Part shown: positions 1-12,600 of the stretch, piece after piece
Layout of the letters: every line of letters starts with the position of its first letter
Numbering within the stretch: position 1 is the first letter of the stretch
Notes under the pieces: model-generated
The model's input: only the letters and a program-made list of their open reading frames with translations
Database searches by the model: none
What the model was told of the DNA's origin: nothing
Made by a program: the position numbers and the translations under genes
NCBI GenBank assembly: GCA_037367405.1
Contig: JAZKJV010000390.1
Coordinates: 248,001-312,000 of the forward strand
Direction: 5' to 3'
DNA length: 64,000 nt
Source: Ottelia alismoides
Taxonomy: Eukaryota > Streptophyta > Magnoliopsida > Alismatales > Hydrocharitaceae

Positions 1-23
1 TCGATTTGGGAATAATTGCATCA

Positions 24-3000
24 ATTCTCTCCCGCTTGAAAAATTCGTCGCCTGACGAAGTGCTCGATCTTTTGTTAATCGTTGGAGAGTTGGATATGAA
101 ATCGTTGTTTAAAGCTTCCCAATTTGAGCAATTTTGCCTTTCAGCATTACATTGACAATTTCTCTCCACTGAGGGGTGCAACTGCAAATCTTCTAACCCT
201 TCACTTAAACAAAGCTCATAAGATAAATATTCCAATTTGCCCTTTAGATAACAAGTCTTAGGAGGTGACGAACCGCGGTTTCATCCTTGTAATTATGTAG
301 AATTAACCACTTTGTTGCAGTCGGATAAAATCGTGTGCGTCAAAGACCGCTTTAAATAATGTATCAAATAAAGGCAAAAGAGGTCGGATTTATATTTTAC
401 TTGGGCAAGCCCAAGGTCGAACTCAGGGACACGAGCCTCTTAAGTATTGTTTAGACTCTTATTACTTGAATTAAATGTCAGATTAACAACTGGTAGGTCA
501 TTAAATGCAAAAAAGGAGACATAGAATGCAAACTCATGAAAAGGACACTTTTTATTGGCTTTTTAATATGCAAAGAAATGCAATATGAGAACAATGCAAA
601 TATGCCTGGATTATACCGAATCAAGGAGCATTAAATAGAAGTCAATTTCAGAAAGGGGCCATGAAGCCATTTTCATTTACAAGCTACCCAATGGCACGGA
701 AATCATTGAATAAATGACACTAGATAATTAGTTTAAGTCAATAAAATCAAAAGTGCCAAAATAGAACAATAGTTATGCCATTAGAAAGAAAATTAAAATA
801 GCTTCAAAACATGACCAAAATCAACTCAAATGGAGCTCGGATGCTCAAGATATGCAATAAACAACCTGGGGTATAATTGCAAGAAAAATAAAAAAATAAC
901 TAGCAAACAGGTCCTTGGGAGGGACTAAAATGTAAATAAAATTTTTCGCGAGGCCTTCCCTGTAATTTACCCACAAGCGCGGAGGTATATTTGCGATTGT
1001 TAAAACTGCAAGGTTTTGAATGTAAAATACCCCAGGCGTGCGTGGGATGCACGTGCATTCAAGACCTGGTTGCAATTATCAAGACCTTCCTGGACCTCTC
1101 TGCAAATATCCCCAGCCTACACGTGATTTGCACGTGCAGGGCGAGGCTCGGCTGACACGTAGGCTTCGGAGGAGGTTCGGAGGGCTCTGATGCTTCGGCA
1201 GCTGGCTAGGAGTAGGCTCAGGTGTCCCGAGCCTGAAGGGTTGGCGCTGAGGCTCGGGAACGATACGTTGATGTGCCTTTGGTCCGTCTGATCACGAGAA
1301 TCAATAGCCGCTGTAGCTCCTGAAATAGGCGACGTGGCTCCTGGCGAACCGTCCGATCTCGCCAATCGGACGGTAGCTGTACTCTCTGACGATCCTCCTC
1401 CTCCGCGAAGCTGGCGGTGGACTTGGGGCTCCGGCGAGGGCACCCATGCTCTGCCACCTTATGTCGCGCTCGGTGAAGGTTCCCAGCAACTCCTGAATGA
1501 TCGTCGATGAAGCTTGAAGTCCGGGCGATGTATGGTAAGGTCTGGAAGAGGCCGTCGATGCTTAGCTGCCGAATGCGAAGCTCGCGCGTTCGGCTTCAGT
1601 GAGGCTCCGTCCAATGACGACTTGAGCACCTGCAGGTGTTAGTTTGGTAGTCGAAGCATGTATGGGGCGAATGTGAATGGGATGGGGGCCGTCCCAGGTC
1701 GTCTTCTCCGGCGAAGTGGAGAAGAGATGGGGTGGAAGTGAACATGGCATTGGAGAAGGAGATATGACCGTCGGAGGGATGCGCAAAGGTGACTGGTATA
1801 TGGTGAAGCTCGGAGGATATTTAATGGATGATGAAAGTGCTGGCGAGTCCTATTTAATTGTAAGAAATTAGAAGAAAAACAAGAAGGAAGATCGGAAGCT
1901 TACCTGGGCAATGGCGGAACGAATGGCCTGGGCTTGAGCTTCTTGGAGAAGCTCGGGGTCTTCGCACGTCGAGGTCGGCCGGCCTCGGAGCTCAAGCGGG
2001 GTGGAGCCACCGCGACGCAGCCGCTGCGGGTCGCACCGGGGGCAAAAGTCGTCTTCGCTCAATCAATCGCACCTCCCCCTGTCACGGGGAGGTGGAGAAG
2101 GGCTGGGCCTATCCCCTCGTAAAGATGGACAAAGAAAAAAGGTGGTGGCGGAGGTGCATTTAAAGGTGGATTTTGGGGGTCCTGGTGGTTGATGACGAGT
2201 TTTGCGGGGGACGTGTGGAGCAGACGAGAGGGATTTATGGAGGAGGTGGATGTACGTGAGGAAGGTGGATGATGGGTCTTCATCAGGTGTAGTTAGTGAG
2301 AGGAGAGGTTTGGATCGAATAGGTGGTCGCGAGGAAGAGGGGAGAACCGACTTCGTCGTGGACCGGTTGGCGAGTGGAGAACGTGGAAGATGAAGTCAGG
2401 AAAAAGGAAAGGGGGAGGTTGTTGCGCGAGGTGGAGAATGTGGGCGAAGGGGGCTCCGAAGGTAGAAGATGGCGCCCGACTGTTGGATCAAGCGAATCAA
2501 TGGTCAGGAAAGGGCCACGAACGAAGGGCTATGATCATATCTAGGGCGACATGATCGAGTGGTGAAGGGTTAGCCACGTGGCGAAATGAGATGTGGGCGG
2601 AGACGAGCGGCTGCGATGAGAGGAAAGTGTTGATCGAAGGGCTGAGAACACAGCTTCAGATGTGCGGTGAAGATGGAGAAGATCGTGCGACGACGATGAA
2701 GACACGTGGCGAGCTGGAAAAGAGGCGCTCACATACGGACTTGATGAAGTCAAGGGTTTGATCGGGCGGCTGGGAATGCAGCAGGAATGAATGGCCGTGA
2801 TTAGGGCGCCTGGAAGAGATCGGATGGTCCAGGGATGAGGGCGCGTGGCGCGTGAAGGGGCGGGCTGCGTGGCGCAACCAGAAGGTGCCACGTGGCCCAA
2901 TCATATTATTTAGAAGAAGAATGTGAAGGAGGGAGAAGGAGGCTGAATTTGGAAAAACTCAAACTTTCATGTTGACCAAAAATGGAGACAAGGTCCAATC

Positions 3001-3616
3001 AAAGGAGAAATATTTTTGTGAGCATTTTTAAGTGTATAAAAACATTCTGATTTTTAATGTGTTATTTTTTTTTGTATTTTTAATTTATTCCATGACTCCG
3101 CTATAAACAAGGATTTGTCTGGTTTTTATTGACATTAATTTAAGCTAGGGGGTTAATAACTGCGAATTAATGGCATGAAACCGGGTTTCATCAGGAGGAA
3201 GGACCTCCTTAGTCCTTGCAAATGCACCAAATCAACCTTCTGTCCCTATTTTTATGAGATTCAGATCTTATTGCAGAGAGGCGCCCAACCTTTCCTAGGG
3301 ATTTTCCACTCTCCCACCAACAACGACAGCGACGGTTTGAGAATGGAAGGAGCAAGGCACGAGGCTGGTGTCTGCTTAGGAGTTGGTGGTAACGACCACA
3401 CTTTTGTCTGCTTCGAGGATGGCATATGCTACATCATATACGAGACCCTTATTGGATGCCCTTGCGGCATTGAAGAGGGTGGCAATGAGAGTCGTGCTCA
3501 AATCATGCATGGCGGCGGCTGGAGGGGCTCCACCAGGGTTCTATGGTCGCATGGCGGCGACTGCCGGGGTCGGGGATGGGAGCAGTATTAGCGGGGAAAG
3601 GCCGATGAGTGGTTGG
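24..3616. other. Interior of the first LTR element, no convincing gene
   Basis: About 24-1000 is AT-rich. About 1100-2900 is GC-rich with many short overlapping ORFs on both strands, none with a recognisable domain. Motifs of the type GCCACGTGG recur around 2570-2900 and again at 6570-6600, suggesting related repeat sequence in both places. About 3175-3616 and its continuation after the MITE (4195-4490) give a proline/serine-rich minus-strand reading that could be gag-like leader, but this is weak. Confidence 0.4.
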
Positions 3617-4194
3617 TAAGGCTGTCAGAAAATTCTCAGGTTCGACATTCGTTCAAATTCGGCTCGCTAAAAGTTCGATTCAGATTCGATTCGAAAATAA
3701 ACGAACCGAACCTGAACATGAGTTTGGGCTCGATTAAATAAATGAACCGACCCTAAAAAATATAGGTTCGTTCAGGTTCGGTTCGTTAAAAGTTCGATTA
3801 TATACACACATACATACATAAAAGTATATATACGTACATATTGTGTGTGTGTATAAGAAAAAAAATACATTTTATATGAACATAAAGGGCTATTCACTTA
3901 TTTTCTCAAACCCATCCAGGCATCCACTCCCTGAGTCCCTATTCCCGAAACCCCACAAAACCCTTCCCTGTGGCTGCGGTTTTTTCCTTTGAATAAAAAC
4001 GTCTGCACAACATTTATTCTTAAACGAACCTTTAACGAGCCGAACCGAACCTTTACGAACCTTACCCAAGCCGAAGCGAACCTGATTACAGTTTTCATTT
4101 TATCGAGCCGAATCGAACTCGAGCCTGAAAGTATGCTAAACGAACCGAACCGAGCCTGGTTGGTTCGCTCAGGTTGGGCTCGTTTACACCCCTA
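3617..4194. mobile_element. hAT-like MITE, 578 bp, with 8-bp TSD
   Basis: The ends are TAAGGCTGT and, on the other strand, TAGGGGTGT, an imperfect terminal inverted repeat. The element is flanked by an exact 8-bp duplication GTGGTTGG (3609-3616 and 4195-4202), the size left by hAT transposases. The interior is packed with inverted copies of GGTTCG/CGAACC and encodes nothing. Removing it rejoins the flanking sequence. Confidence 0.8.
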
Positions 4195-4691
4195 GTGGTT
4201 GGGCAGTGGTTGGCGGCGGGGTTGGCACCGATGAAGACATCACTGGTTGTGGTACTGCAGTTTGTGATGAAGCTGGGTTTATGGGGATGCGATCGAGGAC
4301 GGGGACTCCAATCGGGGATGGCACCTAGGCTGGTGGTACAACAGGTGGGTTCGACTGGGCTGGGGTTGTAGTGGGGTAGCAGGAGTGGGTGGCGGTGATG
4401 CAGGGTCCAACAGTAGTGGTGACGGTGATACAGTCGTGTGGACAACAACTTCGGATGAGAATAGATGGAGGACATCATGTTCTTCATCCTCTAGATTTTC
4501 ATCGTAGATAGGCTCTTTCTCTTCATGTTCTTGTGGTGAATTTGTATCATCAAAATTCTTTTAAACATAAAATACATGTGTTTCCTAGATCGAAATCAGA
4601 TTGTATCGAGGAAACGATGGCTTGATTTTTGCCATTGATGAATGATTCTTCCTCGATTAGCGTGTCTAGCTTCTCTTGTACTTTCACGCTT

Positions 4692-5316
4692 TTTTTTAAT
4701 ATAAAAGAGGGCGAACTCCCAAGGTGGGAGTCACCGCAATAATGATTTCATTAAAAAGAGATTAGAGTACATTACCGTGAGGCCCAAAAGTTATAAAGCG
4801 CTTTACAATGAGAAACGACCTCCAGAAAGCAGCTGCCCCACTAGATGGCCCAAAGGACCGCGGACTGTTTGGAACAGTCATCCATGGAGTTGTTCCCCAC
4901 CGCACGAAGCGACCTCCAGAAAGCAGCTGCCCCACTAGTCTCCACTCACGGGACACCAACCTCCCTCTATACCTGTGCAGGCGCCGCACACTTGAAGTAT
5001 AGATGGTCCGCGTCCTCAATCTGCCCCTCATACATGTCACATTATGTGTCTTCCAAGCCAAATAACCACCCCCTCCTTGCCTTGTCGCACAAGCGGTCCC
5101 TTCTCAGGCACCAAAGAAAAATCTTGGCTCTACACTGAATCTTAGCTGCCCATACTAACTTCATGTCCTGGCAATGCTCTACATCCCGTACCTTTGCCAC
5201 TCTTCTCATTTCCTCATAGGCTCTCTTAGTAGAGAATCTCTCGTCTTCCCACTCAAAGTGATCAACAAACTGAGCGAAGTCTCCCAACGCGGGAATCTCA
5301 TCTTGCAACCTAACAA
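4692..5316 (-). mobile_element. 5'-truncated L1 LINE insertion with 18-bp TSD
   Basis: A T-run at the left edge (poly-A on the minus strand) is followed by a minus-strand reading of the L1 zinc-binding RT tail, including IQCRAKIFLWCLRRDRLCDK (about 5090-5150). Both flanks carry the same 18 bases, TCTTGTACTTTCACGCTT (4674-4691 and 5317-5334). This is a textbook 5'-truncated, target-primed L1 insertion, nested inside the LTR element. It has no complete ORF. Confidence 0.85.
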
Positions 5317-5459
5317 TCTTGTACTTTCACGCTTGATAAGACGTGATGCTTGAACTTTTGTTGATGCGAACGCGCACCATGAGAGAGGCGGCGTAGATCG
5401 AACTTCAAGCACCAATATGCGATAGGATTGTTGAATCGTAAGAACGATTCGGTTGCCAT

Positions 5460-5471
5460 GCTCTGATACCA
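5460..5471 (-). promoter_or_regulatory. Primer-binding site (tRNA-iMet)
   Basis: On the minus strand this reads TGGTATCAGAGC, the usual plant copia primer-binding site. It lies two bases inside the 5' LTR boundary and sets the element's orientation as minus. Confidence 0.8.
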
Positions 5472-5473
5472 AT

Positions 5474-5967
5474 TGATGCAGTTAAAAAAAGCCAAACGAT
5501 GGAAAATAATTTTGACGGTGGAAATATTTGATGGAGAAGAAATTAGAGGACGGGAGACGAGAAGAACATGTCAATTGCGCAAGATTTTGGAGACGAATAG
5601 CGAAGATCGCGCTGAGAGAGACATATACAAAAAGAGCGAGAGATAATCTCAAATTTTCATATATTCTGAACTTAACTTAATTGTCTTAAACAAATGCCTA
5701 CCATCCCCTTTATATAGGAGGGGTGGGATTACAAAATTAAAAGGAGAATCAAATTCAAATTAAATAAAATCCTAGTCGATTGTAGTTGACGTCTAATTAA
5801 TTTTATCTACCAAAAATGTTACGATTATAATATTAATTCTTTTAAATAAGATAAGTAATTAATTAGAACAACTAATTAGGGATGGGAATCCCTAATTTTA
5901 GAAGGTTCCCAAAATCAACCATTACTTCAATTTGATTTGACCTGTCAGTTTGGGAATAGTTGCATCA
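5474..5967 (-). repeat. 5' LTR of the minus-strand element
   Basis: 494 bp, TGATGCA...TGCATCA. It contains a TATA-like box (CCCTTTATATAGG near 5715, TATA on either strand). A diverged relative lacking clear ends lies at about 7089-7424: both have the AAATTTTCATA..TCTGAACT and CCTTTATATA..GGGATTACAAAAT blocks. Confidence 0.75.
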
Positions 5968-7429
5968 GAACTGGCCTGGGATAGGGGCTTAAGGCTCCTA
6001 GGTCCTTGCTCAAATCAACGTCGAGGTGCTGAGCTCGAGCAGCTCAAAGGAGGAGTTACGGCACGACGGAGTTCCGCTGTGGTTCACGCCGGAGTGGTTT
6101 CCTTTCATTGCGCACTAATCGACCTACTCTCTGTCGCAAAAAAGGAGTAGCTCGGGGATTCACTCGCGCAAGTGCGGATGGGACGAAAATGCGCCGGAGA
6201 TGAGGTATTTGAAGATGAAGGGTCTAGCTCCAGGTGGTGGACGAAGTGATTTCAACCGCCTAGGGTTGATTGTGAGTGCGACGAGGGAGTGGGACAAGTG
6301 TTGCGCGAAGGAGTAGGAAATTGGGCCTATGCCGACATGCAGTTGGTGAGGCGAGGAGATCATCGGAGACGTGGGAGAAATGGGGAGAGCGGGCAGTTGC
6401 AGAGAGGAGCATCATGTGATATGGGAGTGACTGGAGGTTGACGATGTGGCGAATCGTTGGATCGAGTGATCCAACGGTTAGGAAAGAGTCGCGAGTGAGC
6501 GGCTGTGATGGAATCAATCAAGCGTCGATGAATGATTCAGAGCGCTGGCGGGTGACAGATGGAGAGGCATGCCACGTGGACGGCCCAAGGGACGCCACGT
6601 AACCCAATGAAATAAAAGATAAATATAAAAATTAAAGATAAATAAAAATAAAATATGTACAGGTCTCAAAATAAAAAATGTTCAACATGATAGTTGTAGA
6701 TCATTTTGAGATCTACAACTTTCATATAGAATTCAAGATGAAAATAAGCAATTTGTAGAACCTACAATTTTTGTAAATATTTTAAGTGAAAAAATACTCC
6801 TTTCAATTTCTTTTGTGATTTTTTGGTGTTTCAATTTATAAATATTTACAAAGCTAATATATACATCATAAAACTAATTCTTATGGTATTTTTAATATTA
6901 AGAAAATACATGAAATAAATGACTACAATAAGGTTATTTTTATATACGTAGTTAGGGTTAATTATTTATAAAGGGTTAAATAATAATATTATTGAATTGG
7001 TCAATTAATTTATTGAATAAACTAAGTAAGATGGATAGTAATCATGAAATAACCTCATAAATCATGGATTTATCAGCACAGAGGGAGGAGGGAGATGGAG
7101 AGAGAAATCTTAAATTTTCATAAACTCTGAACTCGATTTGATTGAAATAATGGACCACAACCCCTTTATATAAGAGATGTGAGATTACAAAATAAATTGA
7201 ATGGAAACATATTCAAATTTAAGATACTTAAATATCTCTAACTAAATAACTAATTAAATAAAGATCACAATCGATCTCGTTATTTAAATAAAACTAGAAA
7301 TTGCAACGGACCAAATTGGATGCAAATTAATTAATTATAACTCTAATTTAATTAAATTTTGATTGGATGGAAAGAACGTTAATTGATAAATTGTACAGAC
7401 GGAAAATCTTAATTTTATCGTAATTTGGA
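5968..7429. other. Repeat-derived spacer, no gene
   Basis: 5968-6600 is GC-rich and resembles the interior of the first LTR element. 6600-7080 is very AT-rich. 7089-7424 matches the LTR at 5474-5967 in blocks (TATA region and the segment downstream), so it is probably a degraded LTR of the same family. Short ORFs here show no domain. Confidence 0.45.
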
Positions 7430-8840
7430 TTCTGCACTACATCAATCGAGGAGAAGATGGAGGTCTGTGAGGCTACCTCTCGGACAGAGCAGAGGCCCCC
7501 CGCCATTTTTTTATCTTTTGCTGCCCTCGGTGGGAGGCAAGCTACGGCAGTTTAACTATGACTGGTTACCTGTTATTGAGAGGATGGAGAAGAAGTTGAC
7601 AAGCTGATGCAACACGTCTGTGGAGAGGTGGACACACGATCCTGTTGAATGTAGTTCTCTCGGCTATCCCGACGTTCTTTTTATCTATGTGGCTGGTGCC
7701 TGCTGGGGTGAAGGGGAAGTTGGAGGCGCTTATGAGACGTTTCTCCTGGACCTATTTGGGAGATTTACAGGGATGTCGCTGGTGGCTGGGAAACCGTGAT
7801 GCTAAGGATGATGATGATGGACTGGGTGTTCAAAATTTGGAGGCGATGAATAATGATTTATTGACGAAGTGGTTGACTCGAGTTTGGGGCGGAGGGATTG
7901 ATTTGCTTTGCAGGACATTACACTCAATAATACATGTTTCTCAAGATCCTTCTTCGCAAGTTGTTGCTGTATCTTAGCTTTTAGCTTCTGGAAGGGGATT
8001 TGCTCAGTGCTCCCTCATGTAATTCCTCTCATGAAACATGTCTTAAGTGATGGCTACGGTTTCCGTTTTTGGATTGATGATCGGACAAGGCAAGGGATGC
8101 AACATGCTCGTTTCCCTCACCTCTTTGCTCAGCTGACACTGGTGTTTCTGTGAGTGCGGCAGTTGGATCCCACTTTTTTATACTAATTTCTCGAATCAAT
8201 GTGGTGTGGAGTTTCTGCATCTTTAGGAGACTTTACCGATCTACGAGGGCCTTTTAGACGTTGTGGATTACTGGTCCTAGTTTGATGGGTGCTTCACGGT
8301 GCAGAAGGCATATAAGGGCTTTTACTTGACAACAATAGTTGATCTATTGGGTGCCTCAGAACAATTCCTTGACATATGGAGTTGAAAGATTCTGACGCGG
8401 AACCGGTTTTTCATTTGGTTGCTGAGAAGGGATCCCTGATGACTGGTTTACGAAGAGATAGGTTCTTTCCTCGGAGCTAGGTTCTTTCGTCGGATATTGA
8501 GCACCTCTTCTTTGGTTGCTATGTTGCGGAGGAAATGTGGGATGCTGCGCTAGTTAAGACAATTTCTACCTCTGACTTGATTGGTTTATGGGAATCGTTG
8601 GACGAAATGGGACGTGAGAGCAGCCCCACCAAGGTTTGGGTGGTGGCTATTTTATGGTTTATGCGGTTTGCATGGAGCAGGTCTATATTTTGGGAAAAAA
8701 GAATGTATATGGAGAATGCACGTGAATGTGCAAAAAGTCTATGGACCTTTTGATTTATGTAATTTTTTGTTATAATGTGAATATATAGAAATTTACGGGT
8801 GGGCATCTCCTTGGTGTCACAGCCTTTTTCCTAAAAAAAG
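7430..8840 (+). pseudogene. L1 LINE remnant, C-terminal RT and zinc-binding tail
   Basis: Broken plus-strand frames read the typical plant L1 C-terminal segments in order: FNYDWLPVIERMEKKLTS (about 7550-7605), MNVVLSAIPTFFLSMWLVP (7645-7701), a region with LEAMNNDLLTKWLTRVW (about 7838-7890), then RNRFFIWLLRRD and IEHLFFGC (about 8400-8520). It ends near an A-run (8833-8839). Stops and frameshifts rule out function. The 5' half of the LINE is absent. Confidence 0.75.
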
Positions 8841-8845
8841 TAACC

Positions 8846-9232
8846 ATGCAAAATTTGATGTGCCGTATTTATCTCGAGGAGACATTTCTATTGAGTCCAC
8901 ATTTATGCCGTTTGGCTCAAGAAATAATTTGGCAAGAAAACAAGAGATTCTACATTCCTAGTGTGGACAGTGGAGATATCTTAAATCCTTTTGAACGGGT
9001 GCTTTGGCGTTTTGGACTGCAAGTTCATCATCCGATGGCCAAATTTAATCATAAAAGGTTACTTATTGCAGTCATTGACATATTTTTGAAATCGAGATGT
9101 TTTCGTGAAGATTGCAGCCGTCAGATGATGTTCCTGCAACCCAAATGCCAGGCACTCCGTACTGTAATATCCCCTACAGCAAGGGATCTGCATGAGGTCC
9201 TAATCAGTGTCCTTGTCCACTTCTTTACGTGA
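8846..9232 (+). other. Unidentified 128-codon ORF, possible exon or gene fragment
   Basis: An uninterrupted plus-strand frame of 128 codons beginning MQNLMCRIYLEETF with normal, high-complexity protein composition (for example LLSPHLCRLAQEIIWQENK and FERVLWRFGLQVHHPMAKF). It contains no transposon motif I recognise. It lies directly after an L1 3' end and 286 bp before the first visible VPS52 exon, on the same strand. It does not match VPS52 as I know it. It may be a host gene fragment or pseudo-exon. I do not assign a function. Confidence 0.35.
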
Positions 9233-9518
9233 ATTGTCCAATGAACAATAAGTTTTGAGTTGTCAGTCTCTACCCTCTACAGTGATCAAAGGAGCATTAT
9301 ATAGCTTGTGCTGATTTGGTCATGGCCAGACAACTTTCCAGAGTTATCAATTCAGTGGTGATTACTTTTCCCGAGTCTGTCACTACATTATATCACATTT
9401 AAAGGTTATCCATTAATAAAGTTTTTGCATATTGTTTTTTGCATGCCTCCAAAAAGTTTGTTTCTTAGGTCATGATAGTGGGAAAATACATTTGGTATTC
9501 ATTTACTCTTTTTGGCAG

Positions 9519-9620
9519 GATTACATAAAGGAAAGTGACAATTTAGTGTTATTGCACGATCAAATCCGCGATTGTGATAGCATTTTATCGCAAATGGAGA
9601 CTCTTCTCAGTGGATTCCAG
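9519..9620 (+). CDS. VPS52: VPS52 exon a (34 codons)
   Basis: Acceptor TTTGGCAG, donor GTATTG, phase 0 on both sides. It encodes DYIKESDNLV...LLSGFQ, the conserved N-terminal coiled-coil segment where VPS52 meets its GARP partners. In Arabidopsis this follows the ELDSIE-type segment, which I could not find upstream, so the preceding exon lies before base 1. The intron after it is 14.3 kb. Confidence 0.93.
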
Positions 9621-12600
9621 GTATTGGATGTCTATTTTTTCATTCTCGAGTCAGTTTAATTACAGGAAGTAATAGTTCCTGGTGTTAATGTTGTGCCAAT
9701 GTATTTGGGAAAAGGGCATGATGGGGAATTCACAGAAATCACAGAAACTAAAAGTTGAGAAAATGCATACAATTCAAGGTTGATTGGCCTAATAAGCTGA
9801 TGGAGGGGAATCGGGGACGGCCCTTGGTTCCAAGCATGGAGGAAACACTGTGGGTCATCTTGAGTACTGACCCATCATCAGTAAAGACACGATCGCTTTC
9901 TTTTTGTTGTTTTTGTGGGGAAGGTTGGCCATTTAGAAGGGTTTGTTTAAGTATCACATCGTTTGTATTTGCTCGGGGGTTTGAGGCACGTAAGAAAGTA
10001 TTATCATGCACTTCAGTGGGCTGACAGGGGAGTCTTCAAGTTAGTGCACCCTTCTCATCTTTGGTGGGCATCCTGGTAGCGGAATGCATGATGGAGGACT
10101 TGCAGAAGATTGGAGCTTTATTTAGGGTAGCTAGGGATGACTTTTTTTTCTGGGGATGTTATTTGGTTGAGTGAGTCTGTGTGCACACAAGGTCTATCTG
10201 AGGTATTCTTGGATTGTTGTAAAGTGGTGCTGAAGGCCTACATTTGTTGGTTCCTTGGCATCTTTCGCTTCTCTGGGATGGAAATATAATCGATAGTAAC
10301 AAGTGGCTGATTTCAGTTCAAGGCCTCCCCTGAGGTGTCATGATTGAGTTTGTAATGGTGGGCAGCCCTTTTGCCAGCAGGTAAGGCAGTATCAATGGTT
10401 CAAAGCTGTTTGAAGAATGATACACATATGGAGGTGGTGGCATAAGTCGAAGGTCCATCGAGACCTTTCCCTCAAAGACGGGTAAAGTTGGTTGGAAGGG
10501 ATTTCTTCGCTTCTTGTTAACAATGATGGGGAGGATACAACATTAGAGGGGGGAAAGAGTGTGCATCATCGACTCATTGATAGAAGCGTGTTGGTGATGG
10601 ATGACATCTCATGACGAAGATTATGATGGAAGAAGGGCGAAGATCACAGTGTTGCTAGCCTTATGGTTCGAGCATGGGTCGAGATATCACGACATATCGC
10701 CTATATATCGTTATTGACATGGGACTGATATTGTCTGCAATATGCAATATCCATGCCTTTTTTCGATCCTGCCTTCACAAATGTACATCGATATACGTGA
10801 TATTTTAATGATATATCATCGAGATATCATATTGACACCATGTAGATATGGTGTCAGTATCAATATTTAAAACTTTGGGCTCGAGGGGGGCGTAGTTTAA
10901 GGGAGAAGTTAGGGCTCAAGAATTTAAGGAGGCAATGATATCAGGAGCCACCTTTATTCATGTTGGCTATGTGAATATGTAAAGAAATGACTTCTATTCG
11001 GGTTCCCTTGTTTCATTGTGTTTGGGTGATGGGTCTTTGAACTCGTGTATAAATGGGCCAACGGATGTCGGGTTTGCATGTGTGAGAGTTGGAACTTAAA
11101 ACCATTGCAGGTATAATGTTGTACCGTGATGCCTTGAGAGCCCTTATCCAATTAAGGTTCACTCGATTGCTCACGGCCATGCAAGTTTTAAAGACCTTGG
11201 CAAGACCTTTCTCTAGGTGGGTTGTGTCGAAGCCCCGACTATTGTGAGAGCTTTGGCTTTTGGGTTGCAAAGTTTTCTTAGGGGGAACGGGTTGTCTGTC
11301 AGTGATATGGTTGTCACTAGTGATGCCAACGCAAGCCTTTCTGAGATCAAGACCTTTCTTCAAGAGATGTTTGTCATGAAGGATCTTGGTCAAGTCCGCT
11401 ACTTTCTTCGCATTGAGGTAATGCACACTACCAAGGGATTCCATTTCTCACAATGGAAGTGTTGAAATAAACAAGCGGAAGGAAAATTGATAATCAGATT
11501 AAGAAACCAAACATAAATGTCTTGAGTTTTACGTGGAACCCTACTCCTGAAGGAGCGAGATATCACGGGAGATGACCTCAAAGGGTTGGATCTTCTATTA
11601 GAATTTCTCAATGAGTACATGGGAAGCGGGGCTCCTTTTATAACCCCACAGACAGACCGAGTCTCATAGATAGTAGATGCGTGACAAAACATGAGTGTAA
11701 CTCCCCCTAAGCTGAAGCTGAGAAAGCTGCAGCTTGCAACAAAAGAAAATATATAACACATCTTCACTCGATACATCTGAGAGAGATGGAGATAGACACC
11801 TGCTCGAAGTAGTTGCTGCTGGTAGAAAACCTCGCACGAGACCGGTCTGCGACGATCAGGTCATGCCTGTAGAAGAGTCACTGCGAGAACCAGGTCATGT
11901 CTGGAGTAGAGTCACAATATAAGAAGTCTAGCGCAGAGTAGAAGTCACACATTAGAATGTGTGGAAGTAGTCAATGCTCGGTGAAGACAGTTGATAGCAG
12001 TAGTAGTATGGAGTGTCGGTCCGCCGTATTATGGATAGGCAGTAGAAGTTTGAGACGATCTCAGGTAGAGAAGTCCATCTGGAGTTGATGCCGAAATTGA
12101 ACATTAGAAGTAGAGCAGTTGCCCCCTATGCATATCTCAAGGGAAGAAATTGCTTTTGTTGATGAGTCACAAGTAAAATATGATGGACTTGATGAAAATC
12201 CTGTAGATACATTTCCGGAAGAAATATGCCCTGCTCACACTCCCTCTTTCTCCATACTTAGTTAAACAAAAAAATAAAGATCTCAATTTGGCAGAAGTAA
12301 AATGGAACATGCATGATTTTTCTTGTTTTTTGTGCTTCTTTTAATTTGCACAAATCATTTTTCTGTAGCAGTTTCTTTTTTCTCCCGCTATTCTTTTTTT
12401 CTCCTACAACTTTTTGTACGAATGCTTTTTTCCCTCGAAATCTCTCTTTTTTTAAGCCGTTCACCTTTTTCTCTTGGCTTTCCTCTTTTTTTTAAAAATC
12501 ATCCTCCTTTTTTATTACCCATTCCCCCTTTTTGGGGTACATTAACAGCTCATTAGGCCCATGCACACTCTTCAACTTCTTTTTTATGCTATAACAGTAG

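Larger units (their letters stand above)
1..5967 (-). mobile_element. LTR retrotransposon, minus strand, left LTR cut by the window edge
   Basis: The right-hand LTR (5474-5967) begins TGATGCA and ends TGCATCA. Window bases 1-23 end in the same TTGCATCA, so they are the tail of the other LTR. Next to the right LTR is a primer-binding site complementary to initiator-Met tRNA, and next to the left one a purine-rich tract on the minus strand (about 24-35), as expected for a minus-strand element. The tRNA-iMet primer is typical of Ty1/copia elements. I could not find integrase, reverse transcriptase or RNase H motifs in the interior, so it looks non-autonomous or badly degraded. It carries two later insertions, a MITE (3617-4194) and an L1 fragment (4692-5316). 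Confidence 0.7.

Noticed and set aside
1117..2900. Several overlapping 60-119 codon ORFs in the GC-rich block
   Set aside because: They overlap on both strands, have low-complexity composition and no domain. They are best explained by GC-rich repeat DNA.
8846..9232. Upstream coding exon of VPS52
   Set aside because: The reading has no similarity to the VPS52 N-terminus I know, and no donor continues it in frame to the acceptor at 9518.
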